This document shows, in pieces, positions 10,601 to 19,250 of a DNA stretch of 64,000 nucleotides. Location of the stretch: the NCBI RefSeq assembly GCF_040954835.1, contig NC_090706.1, forward strand, positions 38,139,148-38,203,147, in the 5' to 3' direction. Source of the stretch: Lepisosteus oculatus (lineage: Eukaryota; Chordata; Actinopteri; Semionotiformes; Lepisosteidae). Position 1 is the first letter of the stretch; each line of letters opens with the position of its first letter. Both the position numbers and the translations under genes were made by a program. Under the pieces are notes generated by a model that had not been told where the DNA came from, ran no database searches, and was given only the letters and a program-made list of their open reading frames with translations.

Positions 10601-13600
10601 CGAACTTGGCGAACTGCTGACGCTCCTGATCGAGGGCTTCCTTCAGCTCGGATGCGAGAGCCCTCTTCTTCTCCAGATCCTGGGAGACTTCAGAGAGCTT
10701 CCCCGTGATTTGCTGCAGTTCTGTATTGGGGCCATTACCGCATTCCAGATGTTGCTCATTTGGCGGCTGGTCACAGTTCTGGTTCACCTTCAAGGAGAAC
10801 ATTAGTGACCATTCATTTCAGCTATAGTGGCACATTCTAACACAAACGCATTTTGAATCAACAGTCATTTAGTAATGTTGCAGCATGTTAATTAAACCAG
10901 TTCCTTGGGGAAAAGCTCTTGCTCATTGGAATTACCATTGTGTCGCAGAGGAAAGATAAGAGATTGAACTCTGCGTACTTGTTCAACCTTACCACTTGTA
11001 CTTCTTTCAGTTGTTGGCTCCATTAACAGTATCATTTGCCCCCTAAGCAATAAAAACTACTTGAACAGACTTCTGCAATCTGAACGTGCAAAAAAGTATT
11101 AACAATGTTAAATGCAGAAGCAAGAAGCATGAAACAATTAAATCTGTTGAGCATCACATTTAAACCTTCTGTCCTCATAGCTAGCCACTATCAATATTTA
11201 GGAGCTATTTCTGCTGCGTGGGCGTCTACACCAACCCCAGGCAGTGTTTGTAAGTTTGAATACCTCATTCTTTTTGTCATCCCTTTCTGATATAGACAGT
11301 TCAATTTCCTGCTGACTGACTTTGAGCTGCTCTGCACCCTGACCCTTCACTTCAGCTCTATAAAAAAAAGAAAGGTAAATAAGATTTATTTCTTAATACC
11401 TTCTTTAACATTGCTTTCAAAGACTCCCAGGTAATGTCTCATGCTGCAGTACACTCAGATCTTTTTGTTCTGCACTTAGCATACCACATAGCTTGAAAAC
11501 CTAAATCCTATGCACAGTACCTTGCGGAAAAAAAAATGATTTTGTGGAATTATAAGTTCTTTATGTAATTTTTTATTTGCTATTTAATAGTTAGCTTTTT
11601 TATCTCCATGTCACAGCAAATGTCTGTCATTACTTTGACTCTCTTCACTCCAGTAAGCTTCAAAGGTGTCCCCTGACTTCAGTTTTGATAGGGCAGATTT
11701 CTAGTGACGAAAGCAAGTGCTGATTTTTGCACGTTTGTACAAGTGTACATGGGATTACAGTAGAATTGTCTGGTATTCATTGAGAGGGGGCAGCCAGCAA
11801 ACATGCTGAAATCGTCATCACCTCAGTTTTTGGTTCGTTATCCTTTCCAGGACAAGCTCGTCTTCCAGGGCTGTTGCTCTGGCTCGCTCAGTGTTTAGGT
11901 GAGCCCGGCACTTTGCTGCCCTCTGCTGTTCCATTCTGAGGGAGTCTGTGAGAATTTCGGTGACCAGCTTCTCGTCTGTGAGCTGGCTCTTCAGGCAGCG
12001 CACTGTGGGAGACCAAGAGAATTCCTAAGAGGCTGGGATGAAGGTTTTGGGTTTGTGAGACCTTCTAAAGCAATTGAAGATTTGTTTTTAGAAAACAGTT
12101 ATTGATCTGGCACCACCATTATCTTTAGCTCGCATACAGTAATTGTACCAATTGCAAATGCATCTAATAGTAAAATTATAGTGATAAATAAGTTAGATCA
12201 AGGAAAAAGAGCAGAAACAGTCAACAGAACTGTATACAGTAGCTTACAGCCACAGCCTAATTAGAACCCTCCATCTCCAAAATATTGTTTGCTGACACGT
12301 GAAATACAATAAAAAAGCTAAAATAGTCATGCTCCACATGTGATAATTCAGAAGTGTATAGAATTAAATAAGTCAGGGTATGAATACGCATTTCTGCAGT
12401 TCTCAATGTATTCATGCACTATTGCTTAACTTAAAGTCAACAATTCTTTAGTTAATGTTTTTAGTTTGGTTTTAAAAATCAAAATTCTTTGCTCTTTCTG
12501 ACTTAATCGGCTTAATTTTACCAAACAGAAAAGTGATTATGAAAATAAATGTAACATCTCATATAGAAAATAATATCTTATTTTCTCTGAATAATACTGA
12601 GAATTATTTTATTTAGATTATTTTTTCGTTTTCTTTTTGTTTTGCTGCAAGCTTTTATGCTTCAGTTTGTATTTGTGTTGTACACTATATGTCGTAATGC
12701 AATACTGATTCAATAGAAAAAAAAAGTTTCCAGCTAAAATGCAAATCCCAGGCTTACAGTACGTCTTGATCATCTACAGCTAGTGTCTTTGACTGGTTCA
12801 GTTGTCTTGGGAGCCAGTGGAGCTTCATGGGTTCCTGCTGTGCCAGATACTGACCTTCCTCCTTCAGCTTCCTCTGTTCCTGCTGAGCTGCAGAGAGCAT
12901 CTCCTGCAGGTGCTTCTGTTTCAGGTCTGAGGCACACTGCTCGTCCTCCAGCTTCTGCTTGACTGACAGAAGATCACCTTTCTCCATATTCTGGTGCCTC
13001 TTGAAGAAGTAACACTGTTCACCCTAAAAGGGTGAAGTTTAATTTTGTTTAGTTTGATTGTTAAACATGGTCGGATTGATTGTCCCCAGTGTCAGGGTCA
13101 ATTTGTAACGTATATAAATATCAGTGATGATTACCTGTACAGCTGCAAGCTGAACGCTTGCAATGCAGGGCATCGCTGTGTTGGAATCAGCAGGCAGTCC
13201 CTGTGAAGTAGCAGTAGCCTCCCCGACAGGTAAGGCTTGTTTCTCAAGGAATCCCATCTGACAGCTGTCATCACCTTCTTCCCCGGCTCCCTGTCTGTAG
13301 AGCTGCTTCAGTTCGGCACTCCAGCACGTGATGTTCTTGATCACTTCACTGAACGCGGAGTTACTGTCCTGAAAACACAGGATCAGTTGACGGTCTCTTA
13401 GTGGGTTTACCGAATTTGATCAAGTATGAAAGTTCGTAGACCCATTTCAGTCCAACAATCTCTGTGTTACGTGAAAAACAGACATCTAAAGCAACAGAAA
13501 ATTCTGATTCAAACTATTGAATTGAAAAAAAAACAGTTGACACAGTGTCATTCACTCCAAAAGGAAAAACTGCCCTTCATTTACTTCTGCTTTGGTGGAG

Positions 13601-13761
13601 TTGACTATTGACTATTGATTGTTTACAGTAATGCACATTAATCACAAATTCTAGGTCTTTATTTAGATCATGAATTTAACATTGTAATTGTAAATATGTA
13701 TAATATTTATAGAGCTACATAAATATTAAGACAATTTAAAAGGACTTACTTGTTCTGTCAT
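7541..13761 (-). CDS. Coiled-coil protein with three tandem exon repeats, complete, 851 residues
   Basis: Nine coding exons on the minus strand: 13750-13761, 13135-13368, 12855-13023, 11822-12002, 11264-11357, 10260-10787, 9126-9785, 8067-8645 and 7541-7639. They total 2556 nt (851 residues plus TGA). Every junction has GT/AG ends and matching phase, including the split codons at exons 3/4 and 4/5. The protein is mostly alpha-helical coiled coil rich in Glu, Gln, Lys and Leu, with no signal peptide or membrane segment. Exons 6 to 8 encode related repeats of 176, 220 and 193 residues sharing the core ILELQEELKKERSR. A second start exon lies at 14664-14675. The RFX X-box at the upstream promoter suggests a ciliary, centrosomal or sperm role (inference). 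The texture recalls pericentrin/AKAP9-type scaffolds, but I do not recognise the gene and assign no name. Confidence 0.72.
8067..8645 (-). CDS. Coiled-coil gene exon 8, repeat copy 3
   Basis: 579 nt, 193 residues, phase 0 to 0, acceptor ctgtgtag and donor gtaagg. It follows the same repeat (DLQQITGQLFEVSQDL, EALDQERQQLAKEE, FILELQEELKKERSR, TEIRVPEAQ). It lacks about a dozen residues present in copies 1 and 2 between QQLAK and HEKI, in frame. The reading frame has a TAG immediately upstream of the acceptor, so the N-terminal boundary must be a splice site. Confidence 0.8.
9126..9785 (-). CDS. Coiled-coil gene exon 7, repeat copy 2
   Basis: 660 nt, 220 residues, phase 0 to 0, acceptor ccacgtag and donor gtaagg. 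It begins VQQTTHSGVLEQ and then follows the repeat (ELGQIQGRLSEVSQHLEEE, YILELQEELKKERSR). It is longer than its sisters because of an added helix (LEKMRAEVQHMAQVLEQW) before the Gln-rich tail. No breaks. Confidence 0.82.
10260..10787 (-). CDS. Coiled-coil gene exon 6, repeat copy 1
   Basis: 528 nt, 176 residues, phase 0 to 0, acceptor cttgaag and donor gtaagg. It holds ELQQITGKLSEVSQDLE, an acidic helix with FVREVKEELEPAHEKI, the shared core YILELQEELKKERSR, then a Gly/Pro/Gln-rich tail ending in AQ. It aligns with the next two exons over its whole length, so it is one unit of a tandem exon array. Confidence 0.82.
11264..11357 (-). CDS. Coiled-coil gene exon 5
   Basis: 94 nt between a ctttttttatag acceptor and a gtattc donor. 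The first base completes the split Arg codon from exon 4 and the exon then reads AEVKGQGAEQLKVSQQEIEL and ends DDKKNE in phase 0. It is too short to stand out as an open frame alone; the phase match on both sides supports it. Confidence 0.7.
11822..12002 (-). CDS. Coiled-coil gene exon 4
   Basis: 181 nt between a gtctcccacag acceptor and a gtgatg donor, phase 1 in and 2 out. It reads RCLKSQLTDEKLVTEIL and then an Arg/Glu-rich helix ending LEDELVLERITNQKL. Heptad spacing is clear. Confidence 0.75.
12855..13023 (-). CDS. Coiled-coil gene exon 3
   Basis: 169 nt between a cttttag acceptor and a gtcagt donor, entering in phase 0 and leaving in phase 1. It reads GEQCYFFKRHQNMEK and then a charged helix with LKQKHLQEM and QQEQRKLKEE. 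The donor is chosen because its leftover base completes a codon with the exon at 12002. Reading on past it reaches a TAA stop at about 12760. Confidence 0.7.
13135..13368 (-). CDS. Coiled-coil gene exon 2
   Basis: The exon has 234 nt between a tgttttcag acceptor and a gtaatc donor, phase 0 to 0, 78 residues. It begins DSNSAFSEVIKNITCWSAEL and is only partly helical; the second half (Gly, Ala, Thr, Ser and Pro rich) looks like a flexible linker. No known domain recognised. Confidence 0.7.
13750..13761 (-). CDS. First coding exon (MTEQ) of the coiled-coil gene
   Basis: ATG plus three codons (MTEQ), then a perfect gtaagt donor in phase 0. The next exon begins in phase 0 at 13368. The copy at 14664-14675 shows the same ATG, the same EQ ending and the same donor, which supports both as real starts despite their tiny size. 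Confidence 0.6.
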
Positions 13762-13820
13762 GTTTCTGTGCTAAGTGAGATGTTTTAGAGATGATCAAGC
13801 TTTTCAACTTGTTTTTTTTT

Positions 13821-13849
13821 GTTTCCAAGGAAACTACTTTGTGATGTCA
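13821..13849 (-). promoter_or_regulatory. Decayed X-box-like palindrome with CRE-like site, downstream promoter copy
   Basis: GTTTCCAAGGAAAC at 13821-13834 occupies the same place before the MTEQ start as the perfect X-box does before MEEQ, but one base in each half departs from the consensus. The palindrome is still perfect. A minus-strand TGACATCA (one base off a CRE) lies at 13842-13849. It is probably a diverged duplicate of the upstream promoter. Confidence 0.4.
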
Positions 13850-14509
13850 TAATGTAAAATGACATGTATGATGATGCATATTAAGTGTAGGGTAGACTTA
13901 GCAACATTAAATATTTCATAGTACATTAGCCAACAATTTGTATTAATAAATATATTTACATTACCAAATTATTATTAATATTATAATTAATATTCATTAA
14001 TATTAAATCTTTAATCACAAAGTTATAAATTCACTAAGCTATTTTTACCCATTTTCAAATGAAAACCTTCATTTTCTGTTACTTTTTAACTAGAAATTAA
14101 ACAAGTTAGCTGTTAATTTGTTAGTTTTGCTATTGCTCTAATGAACTATTAACTAGTATAATGTTAAAATATTTTTTTTTTAGCTTGGCATTAACAATTA
14201 TGACGAGTTTGATTAAATATGATTAAAGCATTCTATATTGTTACAGTTTTTTAATTTATGAAACTGAAAGAACAAATCATTGAATGTTTGCAAATTAAAT
14301 TATGAATAAATTGTAATGGCCATCTTGACAGTGAGGTAAATATTGAACTATAGTACATACATAAATCTGCAAAGGCTGGTCCAGAGTCTGAGATCAGTCT
14401 TACAAATTAAGTTCAATAGTAAAGCAGAAAACAATAACAGCTGTTTCATCAAACACTGGAGATATTTAGGTGTAGCATGGAGCTCTTAATATTTAAAATT
14501 CCATACATC

Positions 14510-14557
14510 CAATTTTTAATTCTTCATCCAATTTAGGGTCACAGGGGAGCCAGTTAG
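14510..14557 (+). repeat. Fragment of a fish dispersed repeat
   Basis: A short piece (CATCCAATTTAGGGTCACAGG and flanks) matches the start of the fish-wide repeat family better preserved at 26711-26970. Too short to define ends. Confidence 0.4.
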
Positions 14558-14663
14558 TGACAAATCTATTCTTCACTCTGCTGTTTTCACACAATTGTTA
14601 TAAACTTAGGATAAGTAAACACGTTCACTACAGAAACTCAGCAGACAGATAAAAGTGACTTAC

Positions 14664-14675
14664 TTGTTCTTCCAT
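14664..14675 (-). CDS. Alternative first coding exon (MEEQ)
   Basis: Twelve coding bases reading MEEQ followed by a perfect gtaagt donor, phase 0, able to splice to the exon at 13135-13368. It is a close copy of the MTEQ exon at 13750-13761, and about 70-100 bases upstream are also alike. This copy has the better promoter (X-box and CCAAT), so it may be the main start. If used, the protein keeps the same length. Confidence 0.55.
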
Positions 14676-14721
14676 GTTCAGATAAGAAATGGAGCTTTTC
14701 AGAGCAAACATTTGTTTTCCA

Positions 14722-14742
14722 GTTGCCAAGGTAACTGATTGG
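14722..14742 (-). promoter_or_regulatory. RFX X-box and CCAAT box, upstream promoter of the coiled-coil gene
   Basis: Positions 14722-14735 are GTTGCCAAGGTAAC, a full match to the X-box consensus GTNRCC-N(0-3)-RGYAAC bound by RFX factors. A CCAAT box on the minus strand follows at 14738-14742. The pair sits about 50 bp upstream of the MEEQ start codon, the usual distance for ciliary X-box promoters. RFX control of ciliary genes is established; its use here is inferred. Confidence 0.65.
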
Positions 14743-14752
14743 TGATGTAACA

Positions 14753-16925
14753 ATGGTATACCTGACATGGCATTGCATCATCAGGAGGTGAAATATGCAG
14801 AAAAATGCTAATCATTTTTAGGTACTTTGACCAAATAGTTTAATTTCAGTTTACTGTATTTTAGGCTACACAGTAGAGCAGAATGCTATAGAATTTTGAA
14901 GTCCAAATTAACATCCCATTCATTCTGCTGTCCAGATGAACATTCCTTTGAAAAGATAAATTGAATATCAATAAAATGCTTAGTTTACCTGTTACTTTTC
15001 TACTTATTTTTAAGTAAAAAATTCTATTAACATTAATTTGGGGAAGCTGCTTATTACGTGACACTGTATTAACAGACACAGTCCAATAACTACAAGAGAA
15101 GATTTTTTCCTAATAATAGTTAATAACTGTTCTTTGCATTTATGTTGTGTTTTTCATCCAAAAATATTCCTAATCCCTTTCATTTAATAGGGGGGGCAAC
15201 TTTATTCATGCTGCATTCACCTGGGTGATAGGCACTAGAGAGTGGAACTTAACCAGCGCACTATTCTGCATGCGCAGATCACTAGGGAACAGCACAGAGA
15301 TTAGGTTGCAATGTCTAGCATAGCCACTAAGTGTCATCCTTTGCATCTGTTTAAAAAGCAAACCAATGTAAAGAATAAGGAGAACTACAGTAGCAATGTA
15401 CAAGCCACTTTGATTCAAATAAACATAAAAGAAGCTCTGCTTTCTTAAGATGTCCTCTTACACAAGACACGGACAGTTATGGACTGTAGCTAAGCTCTCA
15501 TCTTGCTTGATTTGAAATGTAAAAACAATCAAGAGGAGGTTGGAAGTATCACGTACAGTACAGAGAGTGGGCAGCACAGAATGAACAAAATGCTGTGCTC
15601 CAAGTTTTCACAGCGGAGAGAAATCAGGTGATGGCTCTTCTTCCTGTTTATCGGTTCTCCATGCTAAGTGACAGGAGAGGAGGATGTTCCTGGTTTTGTC
15701 AGGGGCAGGACTGAGTCGCACGCAGCCCCCTCACCCCACACCCCCACCCCTCCATCCCAAGGACAGGATTCAGGATTCAGGACATCCATTGACAAAAACA
15801 ACAGCTCTCTTCCTGATCTGAATGATGCATCTCCTGACTTACAGTGAGCTGGGTCCCAGACCTGTAGAATCCTGCCACATGCAGTTTCATCTAGGAGACT
15901 CCAGCTGACTTTTGCCTCACTTTATGAGACTTCATTGACGTGATCATATTTTCCATTTTTTAATTTATTTTTTACTGTGCTTCTCTCGTCAAGTGTGATC
16001 ATTGATACATGTATTTTGAGGTTATTTATTTGGCAAAGTTATTCATTTCCCTGGAAAACTTTGAATCAGCTAAGACTCATTAATTAGTTATCATTCAGAT
16101 TATTATCCAATAATAATCGGCATTGTTCCCACCTAATGTTTTTGGCTGGTGGAAGAATGTAAATGTTTGACAGAATCTGGAAATATGAAAGTAATCAACT
16201 TGTTTTGAAAACCTGGGAATCATTATGCTGAAAATTGGTCATCACACATGTTTTTGAGACATGCAGACAAATGTCTTTGCAGATCAACTGAAACACCAAG
16301 CAGGAGACAAATTGCTTTGATTGCGGTTGAAATTGAGATAATTAAATTGCATATCAATGAGCAAAAGTCTAAAATTTACCTTAAATGTGATGAAGGGGGA
16401 GCAGGAGTCCAAACACAGTAGCTACACAGTAGCTGGCATTGTACAATGGGAATTTAACTTTTCACTTTCTCATAAACCATGGGAAGTTCTAAGAATGTGT
16501 CAGGCATTATGTCTAAACAAATTTCAGTACTAGGATGCTCTTCAAGAATCAGTTTGGTTGTGTCAAACAGGGAATTTGTTGGTAACGGCTGTGGACCTTA
16601 CTGATTTTGAATTATTGCACTAATTGCTCATATAGGGAAGAGATCAGACGTGAAGCATGTCTACAAAACCATTATAGAACGAGGCTCAAAGATGCAAACT
16701 GATTATTCTGCTTCTCTGCCTTGTTTTCCAATATGGCGGTCTGCTGTCTCAAGGTTTGTTGAAATCCCAAGGAAATCAGCACAGGCATGTTTTATGCATT
16801 TAATCAGCATATCATTAAGAAAGAAGGTGGTGTAGCTGGAAGCTCCACAATCTCGCATTTCTTGGATCCAGGGTTAAATTCTGGATTCAGTTTCCTCTCA
16901 CCTCCCAAAGCCATGTCTTCTCTCT
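14753..16925. other. Intergenic, no gene seen
   Basis: AT-rich DNA upstream of the coiled-coil gene promoters. I see no exon-like frame with splice sites. A C-rich tract at 15726-15750 is annotated separately. Confidence 0.5.
15726..15750 (-). other. G-quadruplex motif on the minus strand
   Basis: Four C-runs of 5, 4, 5 and 4 bases with gaps of 3, 3 and 1 bases. The minus strand therefore carries four G-runs of at least four with very short loops, a strong quadruplex motif. No gene start is visible close by. Confidence 0.5.
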
Positions 16926-17092
16926 TAAGTGACGTCTCTAAATTACTCCTGATGTGCATGATTGTACGCACACGGACAGACATCTCATCCAGGATGTAGT
17001 CGTGCTTTGTACCCTGTGATTGCAGGAAAGGCTCCAGGATGCTGTGACTTTTACCAGGAATAAACGGCTTTGTGATAATGGATGGATAAAGA
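16926..17092 (+). repeat. Dispersed fish repeat, 3' tail copy A
   Basis: This stretch contains GTCTCTAAATTACTCCT, CATCTCATCCAGGATGT, TACCCTGTGATTGCAGGAAA and GGCTCCAGGAT, and ends in GGATGGAT. This is the 3' part of a non-LTR/SINE-type repeat widespread in ray-finned fish. Copy B at 19112-19250 shares most of it. Confidence 0.7.
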
Positions 17093-19111
17093 AAGCAAGA
17101 GTCGGCAGAATGGATGGATATGTACTGTAAGTTCTCCTCAATGTGTTCATGTACCCTTTCCCGTCCCAAAGATAGAATTTGCTCTGTGATTATTGATCAC
17201 AGTCATCGTTGTGCCGTCATGCTGCCTGTCGTGTTCAATCTCGAACTTCACTTGAAATGATGATGTTTCCGTACACATTTGGGTCTGCTTAAAAGGTTTA
17301 TGCAGGAAAGTGGACAAACCGCAAACAAGAGGAGCCTTAATGACTAAATTTATCTCAAGTGAACACACTAGACCCCCCTCCATCCTCCCCAGGTCAAGAA
17401 AACAGAATGAAAGCAGTCCATAATGCCTTTCAGGCTGGTTTATAGTCCTTCTGAGGGTAAGCTAGGCAGGATGTGGCACCACCCTGCAGCTTGACTAGTG
17501 TCATTGCTGCTGCAACAGGAATAGCTAGCCCTCTCCCTGGGGATGGGATAAATTTACTCCCTGGTTTTGTGTGCTGAAGAAGGCCATAAACCGAAGCACC
17601 ATCACCAACAATCTCCCTATCAACCTGGAAATCTTTTTTTTTTTACTTGATGCAGGGGTCAGGTGTCACTTGACTCTTCGCTGAACTCAATGATAAGTGA
17701 CTCTTGGCCTAGCCTCTGCAGGATTTACCCCAGCAGTGCTTGAGAGATAAGAGCAGGATGTTTTATAGCTCTTCATATACAGGCTGTCTGTGCAAAGAAG
17801 TGAAAGCAGATTTTTACTGCTCATCGAGATAAAGAAAACAGGGAGATGACAGAAAAGCTTGAGTGCCCAGTAATGAGCAAGGCCAAAGTTTACAGAATTA
17901 AATGAAACTCTTCTGTGCGTTGTTATGATGGAGTGTGACAGAACTGACAGAGCTATGTGTCTACCACTATTTTGGGGGGAAGAGGTCAGAAGGAAAATTA
18001 GTATTTTATCGCAGTTTATTAAAATAATAGGTTGTAGAAAGTTCTAAATAGTGAATGCTCTAAATCCTCATTTTTCACGTGCGTTAGGTAAAATGACATA
18101 GCTGGGGTTATTGAGACATAAAAGAGTGAAATTCAGAGGCACAGGGAGACCATGAGGTGCAGAACCATGCCGTTCTGTAGCTTTAAAGATTGAGAGAGAT
18201 AAGAGAAAAACATGTACGTTAGTTTCTGCAGCCCTTCCCAGTCCGGACAAGCAGGGTCACTGCTGGGAACGCAGTCGAGGGTGAAAGCTTGGGCTGAGTT
18301 CCTCTGGTGATTCAGCCCCTCAAACCCTGCCCAGAACAGCGTGTCCAGCTATTCCACTGTTTGTGCGTTTCATCGCGCTCAGTTCAGCCCAGTGCCACAG
18401 TGTCCAGCCAGGTGTGACTGCCTCCTGTTCGTCACTGAGGAAATGGGATGCTCTCTTGCGGAAGATATCATACAACATTAGGACATCCACTTGGCAATTA
18501 GGGGTGAAAAAAATTGTAAAAGGAAGCAAGATTTTTTTCTTTCATTATTATTATTATTATTTTCTCCTAGCTGGCACTTGAAAGGCTACAATTTCCTTCT
18601 CAAGAGTCCCCCCCAGGGTGTCCACTCAAGGACAGAGCCTTGAAACCAGTTCTTTCCATTCATGAGGTCCCAGGGTCAGGAAACACATTACCGAGCCCCA
18701 GTCAGACACGCTGCCCAGGATGGAGCCTCTATCTTTAAAAGTGTCGCAGGAGTTACGGTCCTGTGCCGAAGCTCTTTTATCTGGAAACTGATACGCATTA
18801 ATTGGCATTCCCTGCTGATTTTTCTTTTCTCTGTTGTTCACTTGATTGTGGAACAGCAATGAAATGCTCTGCGTGATGGCGAGTCCCAGTTATCATTTTG
18901 CCAAAAAACAGCATCTTCCTCAGGGGCATTTCTGCCCTTTGTCAATCAGTTATTTTTTGTGCTGTGCTCAAAGGTATGTTACTGTTCACAGCAGAAGAAT
19001 ACCATCAATATATTATCTATTCCCTTCTGCTTTGGTTTTGATCAGTCTTGCAAATTTTCTGTGTTTTGACCTCATAAAACAACTCGATCTGTTACCCAGT
19101 GGTCCTGTTAA
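17093..19111. other. Intergenic, no certain gene
   Basis: No supported gene. An open minus-strand frame at 17147-17383 is discussed as a finding. A short TTA-type microsatellite lies around 18546-18562. Confidence 0.45.
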
Positions 19112-19250
19112 ATTAAGTGATGTCTCTAAATTACTCCTGGGCATGTTTGTATGCACATGACATGAACGGGCATCTCATCCAGGATGTGCTGGTGCTTTGT
19201 ACCCTGTGATTGCAGGAAAAGCTCCAGGATACCATGACCATTACCTGTTG
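19112..19250 (+). repeat. Dispersed fish repeat, 3' tail copy B
   Basis: Shares the order GTCTCTAAATTACTCCTG, CATCTCATCCAGGATGT, TACCCTGTGATTGCAGGAAA and GCTCCAGGAT with copy A at 16926-17092, but lacks the GGATGGAT end. The two copies have clearly diverged, so both are old insertions. Confidence 0.65.
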
